Origin: Alicyclobacillus sp.
GTDB taxonomy: Bacteria > Bacillota > Bacilli > Alicyclobacillales > Alicyclobacillaceae
Direction of reading: 5' to 3'
Length of the DNA stretch: 56,327 nucleotides
NCBI GenBank assembly: GCA_023511725.1
Contig: JAIMAY010000018.1
Location: forward strand, 1-56,327
Shown here: positions 24,785 through 33,446 of the stretch, piece after piece
Layout: each line of letters starts with the position of its first letter
Position numbering within the stretch: position 1 is the stretch's first letter
The notes under the pieces: generated by a model
Database searches by the model: none
What the model saw: only the letters and a program-made list of their open reading frames with translations
What the model was told of the DNA's origin: nothing
Translations under genes and position numbers: made by a program

Positions 24785-27343
24785 TCACACGCCGCGCAGC
24801 ACGACGAGCAAGGTGGCGAGGACAAGCGGCAACCCGATGGCATAGGCAACATCCCATGGCCGCACCGGCGCCGGCCAGTAATACGTGCGTGCGGTCGCCT
24901 GTTCCGCGGCGCGCCCGATCAGTCCGCGCGCCTCCATCGCCACTGCCACGCGTTCGCTCATCCGGATGGCCTGCGCCAGCAGCGGCAGTGCATAGACCAC
25001 GGGTTGTGCCCACCAGGCCACCGCCTTCCCGCGCATCGCGCGGGCTTGCCGCAGCTTCGTCCACTCCTCACGGAACAAGGGCACAAACCGCAACCCCGCC
25101 AACACACCGTAGGCGAACTTCGGTGGGCAGCGGAAGTTCTGGCAGAGCGCCTCGATGAAACGGGAGATGTCCACACTGGAGACGAGCACCAAGCCCAGGG
25201 CAACGCCGCCGAGCATGCGCCCCGCCAGCACCAACCCGTTGTAAAGCCCGAGCCAGGACAGGCGGAACCAGAGCACGTGGTACACCTTGGTACCCGGCGG
25301 CACCGCGGAGAAGGCGGCAAACGACCACACGTACAAGATGTAAAAGATCAGAAACGCGGCGAGCCTGCGGATGGTGCGGATGGGGCCAATCCCGGACGCC
25401 AACGCGGCCAGCAGCACCGGCACCAGCAGCGTCGCCGCCGATTGCGCCAGGTTGCGCGCGAACATCGCCACCCCCACGGCCAGCAGCGTCGCCACCAGCT
25501 GCATCGCCGGATTGATACGCCGCAGCGGCGCGGGCCAGCGGCGTCGGACAGGGGTCGCTCTCAGCCACCCGTCGCTGCTCACTTCTTCACGAACCGCGCC
25601 ATGTCCTGCCTGCGGCTCGTGGTTCCCGTCGCCTCCAGCGAGGGTCCGGCTGTATTCCCGCCCCGACGGCGGATTCACGCCCGCCTCCGCCACGTCGGCG
25701 GCCCACGCCGTATCGTCCAAAAGATGCGCCTGCTGCATCACGTCCGGCCTCGTCCACAACGCCTCCGGCGTGCCTTCGAACAGGATGCCGCCGTCCGCCA
25801 GCACCACCACCTGCGTGGCAAACCGGCGCACCAGATCCATGTCGTGCGTGGAGATGACCACCGTCTTGCCCGCTCGATGGAGTGTTGCCAGCCGCTCCAT
25901 CAGCGCTTCCTGCGTTCGTGCATCCTGCCCGAACGTGGGCTCGTCGAACAGATACAGGTCATGTTCTTCGCGCGTGATGACGGCCACGCTCAACCGCCGC
26001 TTCTGGCCTTGGCTGAGGGCGAACGGACTCTGCTCCGCCGTGCCGGCGAGGCCGTGATCGGCCAGCGCCTGATGCACTTCAGCGGGAATCGAGTCCCCCA
26101 GCAGCCGACCTGCCCATTCGTCCGCCACCCGTTCAAACACAAATTGGTGCTCCGGGTTCTGAAAGCACAGCACTACCTTCTCCCTCAACGCGCGCGCAGG
26201 CCAGTCCCGCACGGGCCGTCCGAACAGCGCCACGCGGCCGGCGGTCAGCGGGCGCAGCCCCGCCATCACCAGGAGCAGCGTCGACTTGCCTGCGCCGTTG
26301 GGGCCGACGATGGCCGTGAAGGACCCACGCGGGATGGTGAGGTTGAGCCCCTGCCACACAGGTTGATCCCCATACGCCAGCGTCGCCTCGTCCAGCTCCA
26401 CCGCAGCGGGCATCGGGACGGGGGAACTGGCGTCCCGCAGCTTCCTGTCTCCCGCATCCACCGCCTGCGAGGCAGGCGCAGACCTGTCCTGGCCCGCCGT
26501 CCGCGCGGCGGTGCGTGCGTGCCAGTGTTTCCACGCGGGCAGCACGCCAACCTCCGCCAACCAATCGGCGTACTTCTCCACCGTTTCGCGGCACGGACCG
26601 GAGGCCACCACGCGGCCGTCCGCATCGAATAAGACCACGCGCTCCACCCACGGCAAGAGCGGCTCAAACTTGTGCTCAATGATCACCATCGTCTGTCCGG
26701 CCGCATGCAAGCGGCGCAACTGCCGGAAGACCTGAGCGGTTGCTTGGGGGTCCAGGTTGGCCGTGGGTTCGTCGGCCATCAACAGGCGCGGATGCATGGC
26801 CAGCGCACACGCGAGGGCGAGTTTCTGCTTCATCCCGCCTGAAAACGAAGCGTGCCTGGCAAGCGGCGCAACACACAGTCCAGCCTCGCGCAACGCGTGC
26901 TCAATGCGCGACACCATGTCAGCCCGAGGTCGCGCCGCGTTCTCCAGCCCGAATGCAATCTCCTCGCCGACACGAAGCATGCACAGCTGCGCTTCGGGGT
27001 CCTGGAATATGTAGCCGATGGCACCGGGACGCTGTAGATCCGGGTGCCGCCAGACCTCGCCCGTCACCGTCGCTGCCACCGCATCGGGAATCAGCCCTGC
27101 GCAGAGCATCGCGAGCGTGCTTTTGCCGCAGCCGCTCGGTCCGAGCAGCAGCACCGCCTCACCGTCGCGGACCTCGAAGTCGACGTCCTTCAACACAGGC
27201 TGATCCGCCCATTCATACGCCAGGTGCACACCGTGCAGACGAAGCAGCGGATGCCCGACGGTGGATGCGGCGTGCGTGGACCCATCGGACGCGGGCCGCC
27301 GTGACGCGGTAGCGGCCACAGGTCCCGTCCCCGACTGTGTCAC
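24785..27343 (-). CDS. ECF transporter fusion: two ABC ATPases plus EcfT (thiamine/HMP type)
   Basis: An 852-residue three-domain protein. ATPase 1 (about residues 32-270) has Walker A GPSGCGKST, signature FSGGMKQKL and Walker B LLMADEPT. ATPase 2 (about 310-540) has GPNGAGKST, LSQGQKRRL and LYLFDEPTFG. The C-terminal EcfT part (about 590-850) has several membrane segments and the Ala-Arg-Gly coupling motifs ARAMRG and AMEARG. In Bacillus the matching YkoD (two ATPases) and YkoC (T component) are separate proteins; here all three are one chain. The start is GTG overlapping the ykoE stop. With YkoE and the TPP riboswitch it should import thiamine or its pyrimidine precursor. Confidence 0.92.
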   Translation of the reverse strand: MTQSGTGPVAATASRRPASDGSTHAASTVGHPLLRLHGVHLAYEWADQPVLKDVDFEVRDGEAVLLLGPSGCGKSTLAMLCAGLIPDAVAATVTGEVWRHPDLQRPGAIGYIFQDPEAQLCMLRVGEEIAFGLENAARPRADMVSRIEHALREAGLCVAPLARHASFSGGMKQKLALACALAMHPRLLMADEPTANLDPQATAQVFRQLRRLHAAGQTMVIIEHKFEPLLPWVERVVLFDADGRVVASGPCRETVEKYADWLAEVGVLPAWKHWHARTAARTAGQDRSAPASQAVDAGDRKLRDASSPVPMPAAVELDEATLAYGDQPVWQGLNLTIPRGSFTAIVGPNGAGKSTLLLVMAGLRPLTAGRVALFGRPVRDWPARALREKVVLCFQNPEHQFVFERVADEWAGRLLGDSIPAEVHQALADHGLAGTAEQSPFALSQGQKRRLSVAVITREEHDLYLFDEPTFGQDARTQEALMERLATLHRAGKTVVISTHDMDLVRRFATQVVVLADGGILFEGTPEALWTRPDVMQQAHLLDDTAWAADVAEAGVNPPSGREYSRTLAGGDGNHEPQAGHGAVREEVSSDGWLRATPVRRRWPAPLRRINPAMQLVATLLAVGVAMFARNLAQSAATLLVPVLLAALASGIGPIRTIRRLAAFLIFYILYVWSFAAFSAVPPGTKVYHVLWFRLSWLGLYNGLVLAGRMLGGVALGLVLVSSVDISRFIEALCQNFRCPPKFAYGVLAGLRFVPLFREEWTKLRQARAMRGKAVAWWAQPVVYALPLLAQAIRMSERVAVAMEARGLIGRAAEQATARTYYWPAPVRPWDVAYAIGLPLVLATLLVVLRGV

Positions 27344-27909
27344 GACCGCTCCCTCGCTTGCCGGCCAATCTCAAAGTTCCGCACCACACCAGCCCGGCGC
27401 AGCGCGTCGCCAATCAGCTTCGGGATGAGCCCCGCAATCACCGCACCGCTCATGCAGGTGGTGACCAGATAACCCACGACGATGCCTGCGCTGTACTTGT
27501 CTCCGCCATATTGGAAATACCACTGCAGCGTGTTGCCGATCCCGCCCACAGCACCGGACAGCATCATCCACGGCAGGCTCCACCGCCGCCAGCCGCCGAG
27601 CAGCAGCCCCACCTCCGCGCCGCCGCCCTGCACCAGGCCGGAGATGATGGCCCCCGTGCCGTACGGGCTCCCGAGCAGAAACTCCACCACCGCGCTGACG
27701 AGTCCGCCAAGAAACGCGGCGAACGGACGCCGGACGATGTAGGCCACCAGACCAGCGGCAATCCACCACACGCCGTTGACCAGGCCCTGCACAGCGGGAC
27801 TGACGGTGCTGCTAAACAGCGGCATCGTCAAATTGTCCCACCCGAGGTAGATCACGCCGCAGACCACCGACAGAATCGCCGCCACAATGATCTCTCGCAA
27901 CTTCCACAT
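27340..27909 (-). CDS. ykoE: ECF substrate-specificity subunit, YkoE family (thiamine/HMP)
   Basis: A 189-residue membrane protein with about five or six segments. It matches the YkoE family pattern: KLREIIVAAILSVVCGVIY, VEFLLGSPYG, a glycine-rich SGLVQGGGAEVGLLL, and the ending GVVRNFEIGRQ. The ATG at 27909 follows AGGAGGGAG; the frame upstream overlaps the riboswitch leader and is not coding. The stop codon overlaps the GTG of the ECF fusion. The substrate is inferred from the TPP riboswitch upstream. Confidence 0.9.
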   Translation of the reverse strand: MWKLREIIVAAILSVVCGVIYLGWDNLTMPLFSSTVSPAVQGLVNGVWWIAAGLVAYIVRRPFAAFLGGLVSAVVEFLLGSPYGTGAIISGLVQGGGAEVGLLLGGWRRWSLPWMMLSGAVGGIGNTLQWYFQYGGDKYSAGIVVGYLVTTCMSGAVIAGLIPKLIGDALRRAGVVRNFEIGRQARERS

Positions 27910-27968
27910 GACGCCTCGCTCCCTCCTGGCCGTCACGGACGCCCCGGCCGGCTGGCCCGAAGGCAATT

Positions 27969-28010
27969 AAAAAACCTCCTTCTCACGCACCTTGGCGCGA
28001 GAAAGAGGTT
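27969..28010 (-). terminator. Riboswitch-controlled terminator
   Basis: The minus-strand hairpin pairs AACCTCTTTCTCGC with its near-complement ending GGAGGTT around an 8-nt loop and is followed by TTTTTT. It lies directly after the TPP aptamer and before ykoE, so it is the expression platform: TPP binding should favour termination. Confidence 0.9.
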
Positions 28011-28032
28011 CACCCCTTCTTCGCTCAACATC

Positions 28033-28123
28033 CGGCACTTCCTCACGCTGGTATTACCCAGATCGAGTCCGAAAGGGTTAGCGGCCAAGCCGCTTCTCAG
28101 CCTCATCGGCACCCCTAGCGCCG
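28033..28123 (-). promoter_or_regulatory. TPP riboswitch (THI element)
   Basis: The aptamer is recognised by GGGGTGCC, CTGAGA, ACCCTTT, then GATCTGG and TAATACCAGCG followed by GAGGAAGTGCC. The closing helix P1 pairs CGGCGCT (28123-28117) with AGTGCCG (28039-28033). It controls the ykoE/ECF fusion operon through the terminator just downstream. Confidence 0.95.
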
Positions 28124-28150
28124 TGCGTTCCGTTTCGGTATGTAGTTTGA

Positions 28151-28242
28151 ATGCTCAGCAGCCCGCCGCCTCCTGACGCGGCGGACCACTGAGGGATGAT
28201 GCCTTTGCCTGGAAGTCTACCACGGTCGTGTGGCGATGTAAA
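28151..28242 (-). promoter_or_regulatory. Promoter and 5' leader hairpin of the TPP riboswitch operon
   Basis: TTTACA (28242-28237), 17-nt spacer, TAGACT (28219-28214) form a good sigma-A promoter about 95 nt upstream of the aptamer. Between them the RNA folds a hairpin, CCGCCGC/GCGGCGG with an outer CTCAG/CTGAG helix (28151-28191). It may insulate the aptamer from the upstream sequence. Confidence 0.5.
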
Positions 28243-28264
28243 GAGATGAATCCCGGCTGTCTCA

Positions 28265-28699
28265 TCAAACGTTGCCAGCCGTGGCAGCACCCTCACGGTA
28301 CACCCGGATGAACGACGCCATCCCCAATGCAATCAGCCGCCCCTCCGCATCGGTGACCTGCGCCTGCACCGACACCACCTGCCGGCCGTGCCGAACCACC
28401 TCCGCGCTGGCGCGCATCGTACCGCTAGGGTCCGGCGCCCGCAGAAACTGCGTGGTCAGCGTCTGGGTCACAGCGGGCACGGTGGACAGACTGCGGATAG
28501 CGATGCCCATCACCGAATCGACCAGCGAGGCGATCACGCCCCCATGCACCGCGTCGTTCACATTGAGAAAATGCGGAGAGGGCGGAAGCTCCACCTCCGC
28601 CCGTCCCGCCTCGAGCCTCGTCACCCGGATCCCGAACCATTGCCAGAACGGCGATGCTTCAAAGTCCTGCCGGAGCTGCTCGAGGTATGCGTCATTCAT
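28265..28699 (-). CDS. PaaI-type hotdog acyl-CoA thioesterase
   Basis: A 144-residue hotdog-fold protein. The family helix motif is NDAVHGGVIASLVDSVMGIAI, containing the HGG stretch and the acidic residue used in thioester hydrolysis. It probably releases acids from acyl-CoA, perhaps as overflow relief for the adjacent beta-oxidation enzymes. Its ATG overlaps the stop codon of the acyl-CoA dehydrogenase, so it is the last gene of that operon. Substrate chain length cannot be inferred. Confidence 0.85.
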   Translation of the reverse strand: MNDAYLEQLRQDFEASPFWQWFGIRVTRLEAGRAEVELPPSPHFLNVNDAVHGGVIASLVDSVMGIAIRSLSTVPAVTQTLTTQFLRAPDPSGTMRASAEVVRHGRQVVSVQAQVTDAEGRLIALGMASFIRVYREGAATAGNV

Positions 28700-29847
28700 C
28701 GCGTGTACTCCTTCTTCAACTGTGCCGCGATGATGTTCTTCTGGATCTCCGACGTACCTTCATAAATGCGCGTGATGCGCGCGTCGCGGTAGAAGCGCTC
28801 AATCGGGTAATCGGCGATGTAGCCGATGCCGCCATGGATCTGCACCGCTTTGTCCGCCACGCGGTTGTATACCTCGGAACCGTACAGCTTGAGCATGGCC
28901 GCCTCTTTGATCACGTTCATGCCCTGGTCCGTCATCCACGCCACGCGGTAGGTCATCCAGCGCAGCGTCTCCACCTCCAGCGCCATCTCGGCGAGATAGT
29001 GCTGAATGATCTGCTGCTCGAAGATGGGCTTGCCGAACTGCACTCGCTCCAGCGCGTAGCGCACGGACCTGTCGAGCAGATACTGGCAGGACCCGAGGCA
29101 CCGTGCCGCCAGACCCGCCCGGCCGTTGGCCAGGATCTTGAGGGCGTTGACGTACCCTTCGCCCTCCTGCCCGAGCACATTCTCCTCGGGCACCTCCATG
29201 TCCTCGAAGTACAGCTGCGCCGTGTGCGATCCATGCAGCCCCATCTTCTTCTCGATGCTGCCCACGTGGAAGCCCTTGAAGTCGCGCTCGACGATGAACG
29301 AGGTGATGCCCTTCGGCCCTTTGCTCGGGTCCGTGACGGCCATCACGGTGAAGACATGCGCATACGGTGCGTTCGTGATGTAGATCTTCTGGCCATTGAG
29401 GATGTAGCGGTCGCCCTTCTTCACCGCCGTCGTCTTGATGGCGGCCGCGTTGGATCCAGCCTGCGGCTCGGTCAGCGCAAACGCGCCAATCCACTCGCCC
29501 GTGGCCATCTTCGGCAGATAGCGCTGCTTCTGCTCCTCCGTACCGAACTGGACGATGCCAACGGAGCCGATGCCGTTGTGCGCGCCGATGATGGTCGTGT
29601 AGCCATTGATGGTCTTGCCAAGTTCCTCGAAGATGGCGCACTTCCCGAGCATCGACAGCCCCATGCCGCCGTATTCCTCGGGGATGCTGAGGCCAAACAG
29701 GCCGAGTTCCTTCGACTTTTCGAGGATCTCGTCCGGCACCCGGTCCTCCTCTTCAATCTGCATCGCGTGCGGCTCGACCTCATTCTCCACAAACTCGCGG
29801 ATGGTCTCTTTCATCCGCACGAGTTCTTCCGGAAGATTGAAATCCAT
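28696..29847 (-). CDS. Acyl-CoA dehydrogenase
   Basis: A 383-residue FAD flavoenzyme of fatty acid beta-oxidation that forms trans-2-enoyl-CoA and passes electrons to ETF. Motifs: LFGLSIPEEYGGMGLSM in the N-terminal helical domain, ALTEPQAGSNA in the beta domain, YILNGQKIYITNAPYA, and QIHGGIGYIADYPIERFYRD. The C-terminal IYEGTSEIQ carries the catalytic Glu of the short/medium-chain type. Length is typical. It is preceded by a 3-hydroxyacyl-CoA dehydrogenase gene by 12 nt and overlaps the thioesterase gene. Confidence 0.95.
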   Translation of the reverse strand: MDFNLPEELVRMKETIREFVENEVEPHAMQIEEEDRVPDEILEKSKELGLFGLSIPEEYGGMGLSMLGKCAIFEELGKTINGYTTIIGAHNGIGSVGIVQFGTEEQKQRYLPKMATGEWIGAFALTEPQAGSNAAAIKTTAVKKGDRYILNGQKIYITNAPYAHVFTVMAVTDPSKGPKGITSFIVERDFKGFHVGSIEKKMGLHGSHTAQLYFEDMEVPEENVLGQEGEGYVNALKILANGRAGLAARCLGSCQYLLDRSVRYALERVQFGKPIFEQQIIQHYLAEMALEVETLRWMTYRVAWMTDQGMNVIKEAAMLKLYGSEVYNRVADKAVQIHGGIGYIADYPIERFYRDARITRIYEGTSEIQKNIIAAQLKKEYTR

Positions 29848-29859
29848 GTCACGGCCTCC

Positions 29860-30726
29860 TCACGAATAGGTGTACCAACCCTTCCCCGTCTTGCGGCCGA
29901 GTTCGCCCTTGGCCACTTTCTCGACGATGCTTGGACGCGGGGCATCTTTCGGATCGCCCGACTCCCTGTACCGCTGCATACGCACCAAATAGTTGACGTC
30001 GATGCCCGTCAGGTCCATCAGCGCGAACGGCCCAATCGGGTGATTCAACCCCTTGGTGACCGCCTTGTCGATGTCCTCAAAGGATGCGATGCCCTGCTCG
30101 TACAACCACACCGCCTCGTCCATCAAGGCCCCGAGGATGCGGTTCGCGACAAAACCGGAGATCTCGCGGTTGAGGATGATGGGGGCCTTACCGAAGCGTT
30201 CCGCCAGCCAGTATGCCGTCTCCACCGTGTCATCGGAGGTCTGCGGGTTGCGCACCACCTCCACCAACTCCATCACCAACGCCGGGTTGAAGAAGTGGAA
30301 GTTGCAAACCTTGTCCGGACGCTTGGTGGCATCGGCAATCTTGGAACTGACAATCGTGGAGCTGTTGGTCGCCAGGATGGCGTGCGGGGGCGCCAACTCA
30401 TCCAGCTGACGGAACACGGCGCGCTTGACATCGAGCTTCTCGACGACAGCCTCAATGACAAAGTCGGCATCGCGCACCGCACTCGCCAGGTCCTTCTCGT
30501 ACGAGAGCCGCGCGAACGCCTCGTCCACCTGTTGCTGGGTCAGGCGTCCCTTCTTGACCCGATTCTCCATATGCCCCCGCAGCGATGCGTCCGCCTTGTC
30601 CAGCATCTCCGCGGCCACATCATAGAGCGCCGTGCGGAAACCGGCGAGTGCACTGACCATCGCAATCTGCGAACCCATCGCGCCCGCGCCAATCACGGCC
30701 ACCTTTTCAACCTTCTGGATTGCCAT
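29860..30726 (-). CDS. 3-hydroxybutyryl-CoA (3-hydroxyacyl-CoA) dehydrogenase
   Basis: A 288-residue NAD+-dependent enzyme oxidising 3-hydroxyacyl-CoA. The Rossmann motif is VIGAGAMGSQIAMVSALAGF, with LATNSSTIV and the catalytic NFHFFNPALVMELVEVV following. The C-terminal domain contains NRILGALMDEA and NHPIGPFALMDLTG. It is one of two such genes in this operon (the other ends at 31597) that are clearly homologous but differ in sequence. Different chain-length preference is likely. Confidence 0.93.
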   Translation of the reverse strand: MAIQKVEKVAVIGAGAMGSQIAMVSALAGFRTALYDVAAEMLDKADASLRGHMENRVKKGRLTQQQVDEAFARLSYEKDLASAVRDADFVIEAVVEKLDVKRAVFRQLDELAPPHAILATNSSTIVSSKIADATKRPDKVCNFHFFNPALVMELVEVVRNPQTSDDTVETAYWLAERFGKAPIILNREISGFVANRILGALMDEAVWLYEQGIASFEDIDKAVTKGLNHPIGPFALMDLTGIDVNYLVRMQRYRESGDPKDAPRPSIVEKVAKGELGRKTGKGWYTYS

Positions 30727-30803
30727 GGTGCTAACCTCCTTGTGTATCCGCCGATGTTGGCCTGCACCCGCGCTGGACCTGCCGGTTCCAGCGCGAGCGC
30801 AAT

Positions 30804-31580
30804 TCAGCGGTTCTTGAACGCCGGGCGCCGTTTCTCCAGAAACGCCGTGGTGCCCTCCACCTTATCCTCGGTCTCGAAGGCCACAGCCTGCGCTAACCGC
30901 TCCAGCAACAGCCCCGTACGCAGATCCGTTTCGATCCCGGCCTTCACCGCCAGCCGCGCCAGCCGCACCGCCACCGGCCCCTTTTCGGCGATGGCCGTCG
31001 CGACCTCCTTGGCGACTCCAAGCAGCGCCTCGGGCTCCACCACGCGCGACACGAGGCCGATGCGCTCCGCCTCCGCCGCATCAATCATCCGGCCGGTCAG
31101 GATCATCTCCAGCGCCCGTCCCGGCCCCACCAAACGCGCCAAGCGCTGGGTGCCGCCCGCACCCGGGATGATGCCGAGGTTCAGCTCGGGCAGCCCGAAC
31201 TTCGCGTGCTGACTGGCGACGCGGATGTCGCATGCCATCGCCAGCTCACACCCGCCGCCGAGTGCGTAGCCGTTGACCGCAGCGATGGTCGGTTTGGCAT
31301 AATCTTCAATCTCGTCGTACAGCTTCTGCATGCCGCCGGCCAGCCCATCCTTGAATGTCTTATCGCGCAGTTGCCGAATGTCCGCGCCCGCCGCGAACGC
31401 CTTGTCCCCGGCACCGGTGAAGATCAGCGCGTGCACGCTGTCGTCCTCCGCATAAGCGTCCAGCACCGCGCGCAGGTCACGCACCACCTCGGCGCTCAGC
31501 GCATTGCGCACCTCCGGCCGGTTGATGGTGACAATGACGACCCCGTCCTGCGCCTCCACCCGCAGCGTCTCGTAGTTCAC
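30804..31580 (-). CDS. Enoyl-CoA hydratase
   Basis: A 258-residue crotonase-fold enzyme that hydrates trans-2-enoyl-CoA. Oxyanion-hole segments AFAAGADIRQL and ALGGGCELAMACDI are present. The two catalytic Glu-type positions of crotonase fall in GGGCELAMA and LPELNLGIIPGAGGTQRL. Length is standard. It is in one operon with the two hydroxyacyl-CoA dehydrogenases, acyl-CoA dehydrogenase and thioesterase. Confidence 0.94.
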   Translation of the reverse strand: MNYETLRVEAQDGVVIVTINRPEVRNALSAEVVRDLRAVLDAYAEDDSVHALIFTGAGDKAFAAGADIRQLRDKTFKDGLAGGMQKLYDEIEDYAKPTIAAVNGYALGGGCELAMACDIRVASQHAKFGLPELNLGIIPGAGGTQRLARLVGPGRALEMILTGRMIDAAEAERIGLVSRVVEPEALLGVAKEVATAIAEKGPVAVRLARLAVKAGIETDLRTGLLLERLAQAVAFETEDKVEGTTAFLEKRRPAFKNR

Positions 31581-31596
31581 CAGGCTCGCTCCCCTC

Positions 31597-32457
31597 TCAA
31601 TCCTTCTGCGTGTAATCGTAGAATCCCCGGCCGCTCTTGCGCCCGAGCCGGCCGGCCTTCACGTACTTCTCCAGAATCGGCGCCGGCCGGTACAACTCGC
31701 CAAGCTTTTCGTGCAGGTACTGCATGTTGCGGAGGCGCGTGTCCAGCCCCACCAAATCCGCCAGTTCCAGTGGCCCCATCGGATGGTTGAGACCCAGCTT
31801 GATGGCCTTGTCGATGTCCTCCGCCGAGGCCACGCCCTCCTGCAGCATCTTCATCGCCTCATTGCCGATGAGGCAGTTGATGCGGCTGGTGACAAAGCCG
31901 GGAAACTCGTTGACCTGCACCGTTTCCTTCCCCATCCGATGCGCAGTGTCGCGGGCAATCTCATAGGTCTCGTCGGAGGTATCCAGACCGCGGATGATCT
32001 CCACGAGCTTCATCTTGTGCACCGGATTGAAGAAGTGCATGGCAATGGTCTTCTCCGGCCGCTTCGTCGCCGCGCCAATTTCGGTCGGGCTCATGGTCGA
32101 CGTGTTCGTCGCCAGCACCGTGTGCGGCGGGCAGATGGCATCCAGTTGCTGAAATACCGAAACCTTCAGTTCCATCTGCTCCAACACCGCTTCGATCACG
32201 AGATCGGCATCGCGCGCCGCATCCGCCAGGTTCGTCGTGGTACGCAGCCTGGCGAGTGCACCGTCCCTGTCCGCCTCCGTCAGTTTACCGCGTGCGATGC
32301 CCTCGTCCAGGTTCTTGCGGATGGCGTTCAGTGCACTGTCCAACTGCGCCGGCGCCACGTCGTGCAACGCCACCTGAAACCCAGCCGCAGCAGCCACCTG
32401 CGCAATGCCACGCCCCATCACGCCGGCGCCAATCACTGCAATCCGCTCCACCGCCAT
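31597..32457 (-). CDS. 3-hydroxyacyl-CoA dehydrogenase
   Basis: A 286-residue NAD+ enzyme, first gene of the beta-oxidation operon. The N-terminal AVIGAGVMGRGIAQVAAAAGF binds NAD+; LATNTSTMSPTEI and AMHFFNPVHKMKLVEII form the active site; NHPMGPLELADLVG is in the C-terminal domain. ATG at 32457 is preceded by GAGGGGG at good spacing; the longer upstream frame runs into promoter sequence. A thiolase to complete the cycle is not encoded in the window. Confidence 0.93.
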   Translation of the reverse strand: MAVERIAVIGAGVMGRGIAQVAAAAGFQVALHDVAPAQLDSALNAIRKNLDEGIARGKLTEADRDGALARLRTTTNLADAARDADLVIEAVLEQMELKVSVFQQLDAICPPHTVLATNTSTMSPTEIGAATKRPEKTIAMHFFNPVHKMKLVEIIRGLDTSDETYEIARDTAHRMGKETVQVNEFPGFVTSRINCLIGNEAMKMLQEGVASAEDIDKAIKLGLNHPMGPLELADLVGLDTRLRNMQYLHEKLGELYRPAPILEKYVKAGRLGRKSGRGFYDYTQKD

Positions 32458-32590
32458 CTCCCGTGCCCCCTCTCGTCCCTTTACGGCAAGCGATGACCTG
32501 TGCTGTGCATCATGGTCGCCGCCCACATCCATCATCTGTACCAATGTTGCATATATGAAACGTCGTCGCACAAGTTGAACGTACGAGTCC

Positions 32591-32620
32591 ATTCTAGCGC
32601 GCTGCGTCGCCCATTGTAAA
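32591..32620 (-). promoter_or_regulatory. Promoter of the beta-oxidation operon
   Basis: Minus strand TTTACA (32620-32615), 18-nt spacer, TAGAAT (32596-32591). The leader is about 130 nt long. I did not find a clear palindromic FadR-type operator next to it. Confidence 0.6.
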
Positions 32621-32675
32621 GCACGGCGCTTCCATACCAGGTATCGCTACGGCGCGGGACCGGCCCGCGCTGCGG

Positions 32676-33446
32676 TTATCCGCGCAGCAATGCGGGCCGG
32701 ACGTCCTGGTCCGTGAATACCGTCACGCTGGGGTGTAGTTGCAGCAGCGACGCCGGGCAGCGCGTGCTGACCTCGCCAGAGAAGGCACGCTCCAGCGCCT
32801 CCCGCTTGGATGCGCCGAACGCCAGCAGCACTATCCTGCGCGCGCGCAGGATGTCCCCGATGCCCATCGTCACCGCGCGCGATGGCACTTCGTCTGGGCT
32901 GCCGAAGTAGCGCGCGTTCTGCCGGCGCGTGGTCTCGGTCAGGTCCGCCACGTGCGTCCGCAGCTCCAGGCTATCCCCCGGTTCATTGAAACCGATGTGG
33001 CCATTGCGACCGATGCCCAGCACCTGAATGTGCGGCGGGCCCAGTTGTGTCAGCAGGTCATCATAACGACGGCACGCCACCTCCAGATCTCCCGTACCGT
33101 CCGGGATGTGAATGTGGTGGCGTGGAATGGGGACGTGATTGTAGAGGTTAGCCATCATATACGCGTGGTAGCTGCGCGGATCCGAGGGGGACAAGCCGAC
33201 GTATTCGTCGAGATTGAATCCGTGGGCCCGGCGCCAGGCGGCCTGAAGGGCGGGATCGGCAGCCGTTTGTTCCACCAGCGCTGCGTACATCTGCAAGGGG
33301 CTCGCGCCGGTGGCAAATCCCAGCACCGGTTGCTCCTCGGTGCGCAGGACTTCGGCAAACATGCCCGCGGCTTCGCGGCTGAGAGCCGCCGAGTCATGAC
33401 CGTGAACCCAGCGAACCTTCCCGCAGCTCGTGACTAGGCTCTGCAA
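32676..33446 (-). CDS. nagB: Glucosamine-6-phosphate deaminase
   Basis: A 256-residue enzyme converting glucosamine 6-phosphate to fructose 6-phosphate and ammonia. Motifs: GFATGASPLQMYAALVE (phosphate-binding), FNLDEYVGLSPSDPRSY (catalytic Asp), and LGIGRNGHIGFNEPG. The best ribosome binding site (GGGAGGGAG, 7 nt) points to TTG at 33446; ATG at 33470 is an alternative. It overlaps the end of nagA and is co-transcribed with it. A weak GC hairpin without a T-run (32651-32669) follows. Confidence 0.94.
   Translation of the reverse strand: MQSLVTSCGKVRWVHGHDSAALSREAAGMFAEVLRTEEQPVLGFATGASPLQMYAALVEQTAADPALQAAWRRAHGFNLDEYVGLSPSDPRSYHAYMMANLYNHVPIPRHHIHIPDGTGDLEVACRRYDDLLTQLGPPHIQVLGIGRNGHIGFNEPGDSLELRTHVADLTETTRRQNARYFGSPDEVPSRAVTMGIGDILRARRIVLLAFGASKREALERAFSGEVSTRCPASLLQLHPSVTVFTDQDVRPALLRG

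Noticed and set aside
28654-31212. An 852-codon open frame on the plus strand opposite the beta-oxidation genes
   Set aside because: It lies opposite three confirmed genes and shows no family motif, as expected from antisense open frames in high-GC coding DNA.
32651-32669. Hairpin GCGCGGG-N5-CCCGCGC after nagB
   Set aside because: No T-run after it on the minus strand, so a terminator call is not supported.
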